Of a stretch of DNA of 64,000 bases, positions 50,875 to 60,326 are shown piece by piece; position 1 is the first letter of the stretch; every line of letters starts with the position of its first letter. The notes beneath the pieces were generated by a model. The model searched no databases. It was not told where the DNA came from and worked only from the letters and a program-made list of their open reading frames with translations. Source of the stretch: Ferdinandcohnia sp036965045. GTDB lineage: Bacteria; Bacillota; Bacilli; Bacillales; Bacillaceae_L. The DNA is taken from contig NZ_JBALOV010000032.1 in assembly GCF_036965045.1 (NCBI RefSeq), positions 1-64,000 of the forward strand, read 5' to 3'. Position numbers and translations under genes: made by a program.

Positions 50875-52359
50875 ATGATTAGCTCGCGAAAATATTTTTT
50901 ATTTGCGATCCTGCTGCTTGTCATCACAATTATGCCATCCATGCACCCACAACAAGAAAAGGCAATTGCAAATGTGAGCCAAAATCAAGTGCTTGGGCAA
51001 CTGAATCAACTTGTCATGAATGAACCGAACTTAAAAGGAGCAATTGCCGGGATAAGTGTTAGATCCGCAAATACTGGACAAGTTTTGTTTGAACACGCTG
51101 GCGATGTCAGGCTTAGACCCGCATCCAATTTAAAGCTTATAACGGCCGCAACGGCTTTATCAGCCCTTGGTGGAAATTATCAATTTTCAACCGAAATCCT
51201 TACAGATGGAAAACTCGATGGAAACAAATTAACCGGAAATCTCTATCTGAAAGGTAAGGGAGATCCCACTTTGCTTCAGGAAGATTTGGATTTACTAGCG
51301 AAAAAAATTAAAAAATCTGGAGTCGATGTGATATTTGGAAATGTGATTGCTGATGATACTTGGTATGATGATGAGCGATACTCAACGGATTTAACCTGGA
51401 CTGATGAAACCTATTATTATGGAGCGGCTGTATCGGGACTAACTGCATCTCCGAATAAGGATTATGATTCAGGAACATTAATTGTAGAAGTGTCACCCGG
51501 AAAGAAAGTCGGAGCTAAAGCTACAATTACCTTACAACCATCCAGCAATTACGTAAAAATTATCAATCACACAAAAACCGTTCGAAAAGATGAAAAGATA
51601 AGCATCAATATCATTCGTGCACATGGGGAGAATGTGATTAGTATTGAAGGGACTATTCCAATTAATGCGAAACCTGTTCAAGAATGGATGACCGTGTGGG
51701 AACCAACTGGATACGTATTGGATCTATTTAAGAAGTCATTAGCAAAGCAAGAAATCCATGTGATAGGAACGGAAGGGATTGCTAAAACACCTAGTACTGC
51801 GGTACTCCTTGCGTCAGACCATTCAATACCACTGAATGAACTCCTTATTCCGTTTATGAAGCTAAGCAACAATGGCCATGGCGAAACATTAGTAAAAGAG
51901 ATGGGACGTCATCGTTATGGAGAGGGTAGCTGGGAAAAAGGGATAAATGTTGTGAAGGAAGAACTTCGTAAAATAGGTGTAGACCCAAGTAGTATGGTAA
52001 TTAGAGATGGTTCAGGTATTTCGCATGTGAATTTGGTTTCTGCAAATGATATCTCAAAGCTTCTCTACTCCGCCCAAAAGCAAGAGTGGTTTCCAACGTT
52101 TTTACACTCATTACCGGTTGCAGGAAATAGTGAACGTCTTGTTGGTGGTTCTTTACGATATCGATTGAAAAGTCCCGGGATGGAAGGGAAGGTAAAAGCG
52201 AAAACAGGAACAATCACAACGGTGAGTTCATTATCAGGCTACATGAAAACAAGAAGTGGGGAAGACCTGATTTTTTCAATCCTATTAAATAATCTAATGA
52301 ACGACGCCCACGGAAAGCCAATCGAAGATAAAATTGTCACATTATTATATGAATATTAA
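50875..52359 (+). CDS. dacC: D-alanyl-D-alanine carboxypeptidase/endopeptidase, S13 family (PBP4a-like)
   Basis: 494 aa, near the 491 aa of B. subtilis DacC. Signal peptide (residues 1-32). Penicillin-binding motifs: SxxK as RPASNLKLITAAT near residue 85, SxN as RDGSGISHVNLVS, and KTG as KAKTGTITTVSSL near residue 443. It trims or cleaves peptidoglycan crosslinks at the cell surface. Monocistronic, closed by a bidirectional terminator. Confidence 0.92.
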   Translation: MISSRKYFLFAILLLVITIMPSMHPQQEKAIANVSQNQVLGQLNQLVMNEPNLKGAIAGISVRSANTGQVLFEHAGDVRLRPASNLKLITAATALSALGGNYQFSTEILTDGKLDGNKLTGNLYLKGKGDPTLLQEDLDLLAKKIKKSGVDVIFGNVIADDTWYDDERYSTDLTWTDETYYYGAAVSGLTASPNKDYDSGTLIVEVSPGKKVGAKATITLQPSSNYVKIINHTKTVRKDEKISINIIRAHGENVISIEGTIPINAKPVQEWMTVWEPTGYVLDLFKKSLAKQEIHVIGTEGIAKTPSTAVLLASDHSIPLNELLIPFMKLSNNGHGETLVKEMGRHRYGEGSWEKGINVVKEELRKIGVDPSSMVIRDGSGISHVNLVSANDISKLLYSAQKQEWFPTFLHSLPVAGNSERLVGGSLRYRLKSPGMEGKVKAKTGTITTVSSLSGYMKTRSGEDLIFSILLNNLMNDAHGKPIEDKIVTLLYEY

Positions 52360-52387
52360 AAGCAGGCTCCCATGGCCTGCTTTTTCA
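52357..52387. terminator. Bidirectional terminator between dacC and yceI
   Basis: AAAAGCAGG pairs with CCTGCTTTT around CTCCCATGG, T-run following. Confidence 0.8.
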
Positions 52388-52394
52388 CATTGAT

Positions 52395-52928
52395 TTATTC
52401 AGCTTTACCTGCTTCAATTTCGATTGAAATTTTCACTTGGTCTCCAACTAGAACCCCACCAGTTTCAAGTGCTGCATTCCAGACTAAACCATAGTCACTG
52501 CGGTTAAGCTGACCATTTGCACTAAAACCAACTTTTTCATTTCCCCATGGATCTTTTCCTGCACCCTCAAACACAACTTGGAAAGTTTCAGTTCGTGTTG
52601 TACCACGAATGGTTAAATCACCTGTAACATCGTATTCTCCATCATCTGTTTTTACGATTGAAGTTGATTTGAACGTCATTGATGGATGGTTTTCAACATC
52701 AAAGAAGTCAGCTGAACGAAGGTGGTTATCTCGATCTTCATTCTTTGTATTAATACTTGTAAGGTCTATTTTGAATTCAATATTAGCTGTTGTTAAGTCG
52801 GCTGGATCTGCTTCAATTATAGCTTCAAAGTTTTCAAAAGAACCTTTTACCTTTGCAATCATCATGTGTTTTACAGAAAAATCAATACTACTGTGGGATG
52901 TATCTACTGCCCATTTAGTGTTTGCCAT
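52395..52928 (-). CDS. YceI family protein (isoprenoid-binding lipocalin-like)
   Basis: 177 aa. It begins MANTKWAVDTSHSSIDFSVK and shows the family pattern of an eight-stranded barrel: FENFEAIIEADPADLTTANI, RDNHLRSADFFDVENHPSMT, DLTIRGTTRTETFQVVFEG. The E. coli-type fold binds polyprenyl chains. There is no signal peptide, so it is cytosolic here. A strong AGGAGG ribosome site precedes it. Physiological role in bacilli unknown. Confidence 0.9.
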   Translation of the reverse strand: MANTKWAVDTSHSSIDFSVKHMMIAKVKGSFENFEAIIEADPADLTTANIEFKIDLTSINTKNEDRDNHLRSADFFDVENHPSMTFKSTSIVKTDDGEYDVTGDLTIRGTTRTETFQVVFEGAGKDPWGNEKVGFSANGQLNRSDYGLVWNAALETGGVLVGDQVKISIEIEAGKAE

Positions 52929-53165
52929 TATAAATTCCTCCTAATAATATTATTTCAGTATTATTTATCTTGAATTCGAGATATATTACTTTAAGATAAA
53001 TTATAATGGGTAATTTTGTTAATGTCAATATAAAAAAAGAATATTTTTTTAAGCATGATTTTCGCTTGAATTTGTATCTCATAGTAAAATAAGCATAATG
53101 GGGATAAGAGAAGGGAAATTTAATAAAATAATGTTCGTTTCTTTTGATCATTGGAGGTATTTATT

Positions 53166-54497
53166 ATGGTAGTTGAGATTTTAATTTTAGTCGTTTTGAT
53201 TCTACTTAATTCATTTTTTGCTGCTTCGGAAATGGCCATGGTTTCTTTAAATGATAATAAAGTAAAGATGATGGCAGACAGTGGAGATAAAAAAGCAATT
53301 TTATTACATAGACTTCTGTCAAATCCCAGTAGATTTTTAGCCACAATTCAAATTGGTATTACGTTAGCAGGGTTTCTAGCGAGTGCCTTTGCAGCAGGAA
53401 GCTTTGCTACATATTTAACAAACTGGCTAGTCGATATCGGTCTTCCGGTTGCACCTAGTATTATTGATTCCCTTTCAGTGATAGTGATTACCCTTATTTT
53501 ATCTTACTTCACTTTAGTCATTGGGGAACTGGTACCGAAAAGACTGGCGTTACAAAAGGCAGAACAGATTTCATTAATTGCAGCTAGGCCTTTAACCATC
53601 TTATCAAAGGTCACAGCACCATTCGTTAAACTATTAACCCTATCAACGAATGGACTTGTTCGTTTATTTGGGGTCGATCCTAATGCGGAAGATGAGAATG
53701 TGACAGAAGAAGAAATTCGAATGATGGTTGATGTAGGGAAAGAAAGAGGCACCATTCAAGAATCAGAGAAATTCATGATCAATAATATTTTTGAATTTGA
53801 TAACAAAACGGTTTCAGACATTATGACACATCGGACGAATATTATTGCGATTCCACTTGATTACACATTAAAAGAAATCATTCATCTTGTAACAGTTGAA
53901 AAATATACTCGCTTTCCAGTATATGATGAAAGCATTGATCAGATTGTGGGTATTTTACATTCAAAAGAACTAATAAAATTTGTCGACGACTGTAATGATT
54001 TATCGTTTAATTTAAAAGATTTACTAAGAGATCCTTATTTTGTTTTAGAATCAAAGCATACGAATGAATTATTTAAGGAAATGCAAAAGAACAATATTCA
54101 TATGGCCATTGTGATTGATGAATATGGTGGGACCGATGGGATTGTTACTATTGAGGATTTAATCGAGGAAATCGTCGGAAATATTTTTGACGAATACGAT
54201 GAATACACGATAGAGGATGAGGAATACATCCAACTTGATGAAAATACATACTCTATGGCTGGAACAATCAATTTATATGAAGTGGAGGATCTTCTAAAAA
54301 TTGACTTTCCAACAGATGAATATGACACCTTGAGTGGTTTTGTGATCGGTCAATTAGGATATATTCCAACAGGAGATGTTCATCCGGAAATTGACTACGA
54401 AAATCATACCTTTAAAGTAATCGAAATGGATGAAAAACGGATAATGAGAATAAAGGTGATTAAGAATGCTGTTTTATTTGAAAAAGTAGAAGAATAA
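53166..54497 (+). CDS. CNNM/HlyC-type membrane protein with CBS and CorC_HlyC domains
   Basis: 443 aa from the ATG after TTGGAGG. A DUF21/CNNM membrane domain (1-190, four segments, including SFFAASEMAMVSLNDNKVKM) is followed by two CBS domains (about 215-330; DIMTHRTNIIAIP, YTRFPVYD, IVIDEYGGTDGIVTIEDLIE) and a C-terminal CorC_HlyC domain. Relatives export Mg2+ or Co2+; older annotations call them hemolysins. Paralogues are common in bacilli, so a gene symbol is not assigned. Confidence 0.9.
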   Translation: MVVEILILVVLILLNSFFAASEMAMVSLNDNKVKMMADSGDKKAILLHRLLSNPSRFLATIQIGITLAGFLASAFAAGSFATYLTNWLVDIGLPVAPSIIDSLSVIVITLILSYFTLVIGELVPKRLALQKAEQISLIAARPLTILSKVTAPFVKLLTLSTNGLVRLFGVDPNAEDENVTEEEIRMMVDVGKERGTIQESEKFMINNIFEFDNKTVSDIMTHRTNIIAIPLDYTLKEIIHLVTVEKYTRFPVYDESIDQIVGILHSKELIKFVDDCNDLSFNLKDLLRDPYFVLESKHTNELFKEMQKNNIHMAIVIDEYGGTDGIVTIEDLIEEIVGNIFDEYDEYTIEDEEYIQLDENTYSMAGTINLYEVEDLLKIDFPTDEYDTLSGFVIGQLGYIPTGDVHPEIDYENHTFKVIEMDEKRIMRIKVIKNAVLFEKVEE

Positions 54498-54558
54498 GAT
54501 TGACGATGATAGGATGGTTACGGATTTTGTTTAAATAAAAATCAAAAGCACGATAAAG

Positions 54559-54594
54559 AAAGGGTGTTCCAAAAAAACTGGAACACCCTTATTA
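54559..54594. terminator. Terminator of the NSS symporter gene, overlapping its stop
   Basis: AAGGGTGTTCC pairs with GGAACACCCTT around AAAAAAACT. Confidence 0.75.
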
Positions 54595-55935
54595 AATGAT
54601 TCCCATACTATCTAAGAACACAATGATGATGACAACTGGTACTACATATCGAATCATAAAAAACCAAGCTTTTAATAAAGAAATAGGAACACTACTGCCC
54701 ATTTGCATCTCCTTATAAAGGGTAGTCCGTGGAAATTTAAACGAAACAAAAAGAGATACAGAGAAAGCTCCAACCGGTAATAGAATATTACTTACAAGAT
54801 AATCTGCAAAATCAAAGATTGATTTTCCAAACAGTTGAACATCATTCAATACTCCAAATGAGAGAGCTGATGGCACACCCACAATAAAAATAAAAACACC
54901 TGCCATCCAGGTGGTTAATTTTCGATTATGGTAATTTCCTTTCGTTAAAATCGCTACTATTAATTCTAGCATCGAAAATGCTGAGGTGAGGGTGGCAAAT
55001 AAAAACAATAGAAGGAAGGCAACTAAAAACACCATACCAAATGGCATATTGCTAAATACACTCGGTAATACATTAAATAAGAGAACAGGTCCTGCATCCG
55101 GCTCTAAACCAAATGCAAATACAGCTGGAAAAATGGCCAATCCAGCCAAAAGTGTAACAAGGATATTTAATAACACAATCGTATATGCGGACTGTATTAA
55201 ATTTTCCTTTTTCGAAAGATAGGAGCTATAGGTTAACATTGTACAAGCACCAATACTTAATGCGAAAAAGGATTGTCCCAAAGCAAAAAGAATCGTGTCA
55301 GATGTCAGAGATGAAAGGGAAGGTTTTAGAATAAACAAGATTCCCTCAAGAGAGTTTTCAAGTGTAATCGAACGAATGATAATGACAATAAAAAGGATGA
55401 AAAGGGCAGGCATCATCCATTTATTTGCTTTTTCTATTCCGGCTTGAACTCCTTTAGCCACTACAAGTATCGTAACTAACATAAATACAAGTTGGGCAAA
55501 GACAACCAGGAATGGATTTGAAATTGTTTCTCCAAAATAACTTCCATACTCTGTTTCAGTCAAACCATTCAAATTCCCAATACTACCGCTAACCAAATAA
55601 ATAATAATCCAACCACCAACCACACTATAAAAAGAGAGCAAAATTGCATTTGTAAAAAAGCCAAGACGGCCCACAAGGTGCCATTTCGTGTTTGGAGCTA
55701 ATTCTTTGAATGCTTGAATTGGGCTTTTTTGTGTAGACCTGCCGATTACAAATTCAGCTAATAAAAGTGGTAGACCGATTAACAGTGTGAAAAAAAGAAA
55801 TATTATGAAAAAAATGCCGCCACCACTAGTTCCAGCGACATAAGGGAATTTCCAAATAGCCCCTAATCCGATAGCAGATCCTGCTGCTGCTAAAATAAAG
55901 CTTATTTTCGAAGACCATTGTTCAGTTTGCTTCAA
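54592..55935 (-). CDS. Sodium-dependent transporter, NSS (SNF) family
   Basis: 447 aa with about 11-12 membrane helices in the LeuT fold. The sodium-site helix 1 is AAAGSAIGLGAIWKFPYVAG, followed by GGGIFFIIFLFFTLLIGLPL. Bacterial NSS proteins take up amino acids or related compounds with Na+. It resembles YocR/YhdH of B. subtilis; the substrate is not predictable. Transcribed away from the ABC importer. Confidence 0.9.
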   Translation of the reverse strand: MKQTEQWSSKISFILAAAGSAIGLGAIWKFPYVAGTSGGGIFFIIFLFFTLLIGLPLLLAEFVIGRSTQKSPIQAFKELAPNTKWHLVGRLGFFTNAILLSFYSVVGGWIIIYLVSGSIGNLNGLTETEYGSYFGETISNPFLVVFAQLVFMLVTILVVAKGVQAGIEKANKWMMPALFILFIVIIIRSITLENSLEGILFILKPSLSSLTSDTILFALGQSFFALSIGACTMLTYSSYLSKKENLIQSAYTIVLLNILVTLLAGLAIFPAVFAFGLEPDAGPVLLFNVLPSVFSNMPFGMVFLVAFLLLFLFATLTSAFSMLELIVAILTKGNYHNRKLTTWMAGVFIFIVGVPSALSFGVLNDVQLFGKSIFDFADYLVSNILLPVGAFSVSLFVSFKFPRTTLYKEMQMGSSVPISLLKAWFFMIRYVVPVVIIIVFLDSMGII

Positions 55936-56078
55936 TCGAATACCTCCGTTGCCACTACATATTGTCTATTATTTGATTAAGTAAAAAAATTAAAACGTAT
56001 TATTACAGGAAAACAAAAATTCATCTTTTGCTTTCCTAAAAAAATATAACCTGAAAGTGTAAAATGTTCAGAAAATAA

Positions 56079-56107
56079 TTGACGCAAAGCAAGTAGAATG
56101 ATAATAT
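56079..56107 (+). promoter_or_regulatory. Sigma-A promoter of the TrpX-like operon
   Basis: TTGACG (56079-56084) and TAATAT (56102-56107) are 17 nt apart, giving a leader of about 130 nt before the first start codon. Confidence 0.65.
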
Positions 56108-56180
56108 TACGATTAACCAATGACATACATTAACGCTTTTTTGCTTTACTGCGGTGAAACGGATATGTATGAAAATTATT

Positions 56181-56209
56181 ATTCTAGTAAAATAATAAAA
56201 TACTAGAAT
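56181..56209 (+). promoter_or_regulatory. Perfect 9-bp inverted repeat in the operon leader
   Basis: ATTCTAGTA (56181-56189) and TACTAGAAT (56201-56209) are exact complements 11 nt apart, downstream of the promoter. It could be a repressor operator or an mRNA hairpin; there is no T-run, so not a terminator. Confidence 0.5.
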
Positions 56210-56245
56210 GGACAAAAAAGTAAAGGATATTAAGGGGGATTATGC

Positions 56246-57259
56246 ATGAAAGGTTCAAGTAAAATTGTAGGAGTGTTATTAGCTGGTTTCCTGGCATTAG
56301 CAGGATGCAGCACATCAGATAACACATCAGGTGATGCTGGTAACGGCAATGAAAAAGAGCAGTTTGTAGTTGGTATTACGCAATATGCACCACATACTTC
56401 ATTAGATGCTGCGACTGAAGGTTTCATTAAGGCTTTAGAAGATGAAGGATTCAAAGAAGGCGAAAATTTAAAAATTGATTCACAAAATGCACAAGGTGAG
56501 CAAAGCAATACGGCAACAATTGCCCAAAACCTTGTTGGTAACAATGTAGATTTAATTTTTGCGAACGCAACACCTAGTGCAATGGCTGCACTTAATGCTA
56601 CAAGTGACATTCCAATTATTTTTACTTCTGTAACAGATCCAGTTGGTGCTGGGTTAGTAGAAGCATTTGACAAGCCAGGAGACAATATTACGGGTACAAC
56701 TGATAACCACCCTGATGCTACAAAAACAACCATCAACTTTATCACGGGGGAAATGGGAGCAAAGAAAATTGGTGTAGTCTATAACTCTGGTGAACAAAAC
56801 TCTGTTGTGCAAGTCGAGCAAGTAAAAGAATTTGCAGAACAAGATGGAGCGGAACTAGTTGAAGTGTCGGTTTCTACAACTGCTGAAGTAAAACAAGCAG
56901 CAGAAAGTTTAGTTGGTCGTGTAGATGCCATCTATATTCCAACTGATAACACTGCAGTTCAAGCTCTAGATTCTATTATTGCGGTAGCAAATGAAAAGGA
57001 TATTCCATTATTCGTTGGTGAACTTGACTCCATGAAAGCTGGAGGATTTGCAGCTAGCGGATTTGAATACTACGATATTGGATACCAATCAGGACTAATG
57101 GCTGCTAAGATTCTAAAAGGTGAGAAGAAGGCTTCTGAAATTCCAGTTGAACTTCCAAACAGCCTCCAGCTTTTCATTAACAAAAAAGCAGCGGAAGAAC
57201 AAGGAATTGAAATTAAACCTGAATGGAAAGAGATTGCTGACATCTACGAAGGAAATTAA
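56246..57259 (+). CDS. ABC importer substrate-binding lipoprotein, TrpX-like (ABC_sub_bind family)
   Basis: 337 aa. Lipobox LALAGCSTS (Cys about residue 22) follows a short signal peptide. The mature protein starts VVGITQYAPHTSLDAATEGF and contains the two-lobed periplasmic-binding fold of the ABC_sub_bind family (FANATPSAMAALNATSDIPI, FTSVTDPVGAGLVE). In streptococci this family is paired with tryptophan T-boxes (TrpX). No T-box was found here, so tryptophan is only one possible ligand. First gene of a three-gene operon. Confidence 0.85.
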   Translation: MKGSSKIVGVLLAGFLALAGCSTSDNTSGDAGNGNEKEQFVVGITQYAPHTSLDAATEGFIKALEDEGFKEGENLKIDSQNAQGEQSNTATIAQNLVGNNVDLIFANATPSAMAALNATSDIPIIFTSVTDPVGAGLVEAFDKPGDNITGTTDNHPDATKTTINFITGEMGAKKIGVVYNSGEQNSVVQVEQVKEFAEQDGAELVEVSVSTTAEVKQAAESLVGRVDAIYIPTDNTAVQALDSIIAVANEKDIPLFVGELDSMKAGGFAASGFEYYDIGYQSGLMAAKILKGEKKASEIPVELPNSLQLFINKKAAEEQGIEIKPEWKEIADIYEGN

Positions 57260-57321
57260 TAGTGTTGCTCAAAAAATAACATTTTTTTAACAACACTTAC
57301 TTTAAGAAAGGATGATTCAAC

Positions 57322-58353
57322 ATGTTTACGGCATTATTTGGGGCATTTGAATCAGGAATCATCTATGCAATCATGGCAATTGGTGTATACCTGTCCTTCC
57401 GTATACTTGATTTTCCAGACTTGACGGTCGACGGCAGCTTCGTTACAGGAGCTGCTGTTTCCGCCATTTTGATCACAAATGGAGTAAATCCTTTTATTGC
57501 AACGCTTCTAGCACTTGTTGCCGGGTTTATTGCAGGTAGTATCACAGGATTACTGCACACGGTTGGAAAAATTAATGCATTACTATCTGGTATTTTGATG
57601 ATGATCGCCCTTTATTCAATCAACCTACGAATTATGGGGAAATCAAATGTTTCACTGTTAAACATTGATACAACATTCACTAATGTTTCTGGTGTATCTG
57701 CTTCGTCCGGAGTAGACTCATTTTTCAACTCAATTTTTACAGCAATCGGGTTAGGTAATAGCCATCCAAAAACATGGGGCATCCTGCTTTTCATGATTGT
57801 TGTTACATTTGTCATTAAAATCTTAATCGACCTTTTCCTTCGTACGGAAATTGGTCTTGCAGTAAGGGCAACTGGTGATAACAAAAAAATGATTTCCAGC
57901 TTTTCTGCTAACACAAACCTCATGACCATTCTTGGGTTAGGTCTTTCCAATGCTCTAGTAGCATTTTCAGGTTCACTCATTGCACAGCAAGGTGGCTTTG
58001 CAGATGTAGGTATGGGTATTGGGATGATCGTAATTGGCTTAGCTTCCGTTATTATTGGTGAAGCTCTATTTGGTGCCAAAACAATCGCAAGGGCAACACT
58101 GGCAGTTATTGGAGGAGCAATCATTTATCGTATTGTTGTGTCACTTGCATTACGTGTGGAATTCTTACAGCCAGGTGATATGAAATTAATTACAGCGATT
58201 ATCGTGATTATAGCGCTAGTCCTTCCTAAAATTCTTGAAGGAACAAAAGAGAAAAACAGACGGGCAAAACGACAACAACAGCTTTTACAAATGAACAAGG
58301 CACCTTCAGAAAGAAAGGGTGAGGCAAGTGCTACACTTAAATCAAATTCATAA
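57322..58353 (+). CDS. ABC importer permease, TrpY-like (BPD_transp_2)
   Basis: 343 aa with 8-9 membrane helices of the LivH/BPD_transp_2 type. It begins MFTALFGAFESGIIYAIMAI and carries GVYLSFRILDFPDLTVDGSF, a family signature. ATG after AAAGGATG. It overlaps the ATPase gene downstream. The cytoplasmic tail is basic and Gln-rich. Partner of the lipoprotein and ATPase on either side. Confidence 0.88.
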   Translation: MFTALFGAFESGIIYAIMAIGVYLSFRILDFPDLTVDGSFVTGAAVSAILITNGVNPFIATLLALVAGFIAGSITGLLHTVGKINALLSGILMMIALYSINLRIMGKSNVSLLNIDTTFTNVSGVSASSGVDSFFNSIFTAIGLGNSHPKTWGILLFMIVVTFVIKILIDLFLRTEIGLAVRATGDNKKMISSFSANTNLMTILGLGLSNALVAFSGSLIAQQGGFADVGMGIGMIVIGLASVIIGEALFGAKTIARATLAVIGGAIIYRIVVSLALRVEFLQPGDMKLITAIIVIIALVLPKILEGTKEKNRRAKRQQQLLQMNKAPSERKGEASATLKSNS

Positions 58354-59122
58354 AATCTTTAATGAAGGTACACCTGATCAAAAAATAGCTCTTGATTGGA
58401 CAAATCTGCAGTTGAAAGAAGGAGATTTTGTAACTGTCATTGGGAGTAATGGTGCCGGAAAATCCACATTAATGAATGTGATATCTGGTGTGCTAATTCC
58501 TGATGCTGGTTCTGTTGAAATCGCCAATAAAGATGTAACATTCTTACCAGAGCATAAACGCGCTAAGCTTATTGGACGTGTATTCCAGGATCCAATGGCA
58601 GGAACTGCACCAAATATGACAATTGAAGAGAACCTTGCAATGGCATATTCACGAAATAAGAACCGAAGTTTGCGTAAAGGGGTTACGAAGAAACGCAAGG
58701 ACTACTTCAAAGAAGTTCTAGAATCGCTTAACTTAGGTTTAGAGAATCGTCTCTCTGCAAAAGTAGGTTTGTTATCAGGCGGAGAACGTCAAGCATTGTC
58801 TCTTTTAATGGCAACCTTCACAGAGCCGTCGATCCTGTTACTCGATGAACATACAGCAGCACTCGATCCATCACGTGCAGAACTGATTACGAATTTAACA
58901 AAGGAAATCGTATCAAAATATAATCTTACAACACTTATGGTCACTCACAACATGCAGCAAGCTCTTGACTTAGGTAATCGTCTGATCATGATGGATAAAG
59001 GACAAATAATTTTAGAAGTTGATGAACAGGAAAAAATGAATTTGACTGTTGATCAATTGCTAAATGAATTCCAACGAATCAGAGGCGCAAAAATGACAAA
59101 TGACCGTGCACTACTTTCGTAA
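58328..59122 (+). CDS. ABC importer ATPase, TrpZ-like
   Basis: 264 aa from GTG 58328 (GTG 58319 is in frame but too close to the ribosome site AAAGGG). Walker A IGSNGAGKST, Q-loop RVFQDPMAGTAPNMT, signature LLSGGERQALSLL, Walker B LLLDEHTAALDP, switch His MVTHNMQQAL. Intact ATPase of the LivF-like class. It overlaps the permease gene, so the importer subunits are made together. Closed by a strong terminator. Confidence 0.88.
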   Translation: MLHLNQIHKIFNEGTPDQKIALDWTNLQLKEGDFVTVIGSNGAGKSTLMNVISGVLIPDAGSVEIANKDVTFLPEHKRAKLIGRVFQDPMAGTAPNMTIEENLAMAYSRNKNRSLRKGVTKKRKDYFKEVLESLNLGLENRLSAKVGLLSGGERQALSLLMATFTEPSILLLDEHTAALDPSRAELITNLTKEIVSKYNLTTLMVTHNMQQALDLGNRLIMMDKGQIILEVDEQEKMNLTVDQLLNEFQRIRGAKMTNDRALLS

Positions 59123-59177
59123 TAGGTGAAACTTCAATCAGTGGGGTTTTACAGTTCGTTAATGAAGGTTAAATGAA

Positions 59178-59213
59178 AAAACGGCCGCTTTATCACGAAG
59201 CGGTCGCTTTTTT
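59178..59213. terminator. Terminator of the ABC importer operon, bidirectional
   Basis: CGGCCGCTT (59182-59190) pairs with AAGCGGTCG (59198-59206) with one G-T pair, followed by CTTTTTT. Confidence 0.85.
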
Positions 59214-59412
59214 ATGCTGTTGATTGATTTTCGACAAACTGCTGTTTTTCCCTTTCCACTTCCATCGAAGACACGATATAGGCAAACCCATTTAATACGA
59301 AAATAACGACATTCGATTGTACTCGTTCTGTTTCCCCTAAATACGTATTCATAAAGATAATACCGGAGTAAAGTACTACAAAAAATAATGCAATTTTATT
59401 CATTATTACCAT
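59212..59412 (-). CDS. Small membrane protein, 66 aa
   Basis: Begins MVIMNKIALFFVVLYSGIIF. Two membrane segments (about 4-22 and 35-49) and a polar, Glu/Gln-rich tail. AAAGGAG lies about 10 nt upstream of the first ATG. Family not recognised. Confidence 0.5.
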   Translation of the reverse strand: MVIMNKIALFFVVLYSGIIFMNTYLGETERVQSNVVIFVLNGFAYIVSSMEVEREKQQFVENQSTA

Positions 59413-59569
59413 TCGACGACAACTCCTTTGCTATTGGGATTATTATTATTCTATTTAGAATCGGTGTGTCCTATGAGCTAAATCCCAATAAACAATGTTA
59501 AAATGGATAAACGTCTTGTCATATGTGTCCAATCAAGTCGTTCACTTTCCCATATTTTAATGTATAAGC

Positions 59570-59902
59570 TTGAGTGAAAATAGAAGTGAAAATAGAAGAC
59601 GTCAAGTAATCAATGCAGACAGAGTAATTATCAATGCTGATGAGGTAATTATCATTGAAACAAATGACAAAAGAAGACATCACAGACGTGACTTTGATGA
59701 TGTAGGTGGTGTTGAAGACCGCAGACGCAATCATGATCATGAAGAAGGTCCTCAAGAAAATGAGCGTAGAAGAATGTTTCCATGGTATTTTTTAAGAAAT
59801 AATATGGGTGTTTTAAAACTTTGGAATACCTTTTTTGATTGTATCCAAAATTTACTTCCATGTTCGGAAATTTTTTCACGGATCGGGCAAGAATGTGTAT
59901 AA
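59570..59902 (+). CDS. Charged hypothetical protein with INAD repeat, 110 aa
   Basis: The frame starts at TTG without a clear ribosome site. The protein has an Asp/Arg/His-rich middle and a tandem motif VINADRVIINADEVIII that looks like one or two coils of a beta-helix, a pattern found in spore-surface proteins. Upstream CATATTTTA (59551-59559) matches the sigma-K -10 consensus CATANNNTA. The last 25 residues look unlike the rest and may be frame run-on. Could be a real spore gene, a degraded one, or spurious. Confidence 0.4.
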   Translation: MSENRSENRRRQVINADRVIINADEVIIIETNDKRRHHRRDFDDVGGVEDRRRNHDHEEGPQENERRRMFPWYFLRNNMGVLKLWNTFFDCIQNLLPCSEIFSRIGQECV

Positions 59903-59943
59903 TAGGTACGGATTGTATTTAATAGAAGGGTGGCAATTTAAGA

Positions 59944-60237
59944 ATGAATATTACCGGATATTCGGTTGAAAAATTAAAGGATCCGACTGGAATTTTAGAG
60001 GGCGACCGTTATGAATTCTTTTTGGATATTGAAGTTCCAGAAGATGATGAATTATATTCTGAACATGGAATTGAGTTAAAAGTGATTTATGCGGTTGATA
60101 GTACGGGCGAGCGAATTGCCCAATATTATATTTATGAAAGAAGTACTGAAAAAGTACTTGATTTTGAGCTTGAAGAAGAAGAAGAAGATGCTGTGAATGA
60201 GTTTTGTAAGGTACATTTACATGAAGAAAATGAATAA
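59944..60237 (+). CDS. DUF6509-like protein, 97 aa
   Basis: Begins MNITGYSVEKLKDPTGILEG. A compact beta-rich domain (RYEFFLDIEVPEDDELYSEH, LKVIYAVDSTGERIAQYYIY) with an acidic tail (ELEEEEEDAVNE). I recognise it as the short protein that is commonly encoded just before ppaC in bacilli; the DUF6509 name is from memory. Function unknown. Ribosome site AAGGGTGG. Confidence 0.65.
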   Translation: MNITGYSVEKLKDPTGILEGDRYEFFLDIEVPEDDELYSEHGIELKVIYAVDSTGERIAQYYIYERSTEKVLDFELEEEEEDAVNEFCKVHLHEENE

Positions 60238-60326
60238 ATATGTCTAAAATTGTTTATGAAAAATCAATCTTTGTGTAAAATGAAAGAGTACATCATACAT
60301 ACTAAGCAATAAGGAGTAATGAAAAA

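Noticed and set aside
56108..56245. T-box or riboswitch in the leader of the TrpX-like operon
   Set aside because: No T-box sequence, no terminator/antiterminator pair; only the 9-bp dyad was found.
57612..58124. 170-codon minus-strand frame inside the permease gene
   Set aside because: Low-complexity Ile/Pro/Ala-rich translation typical of the antisense of a membrane protein.
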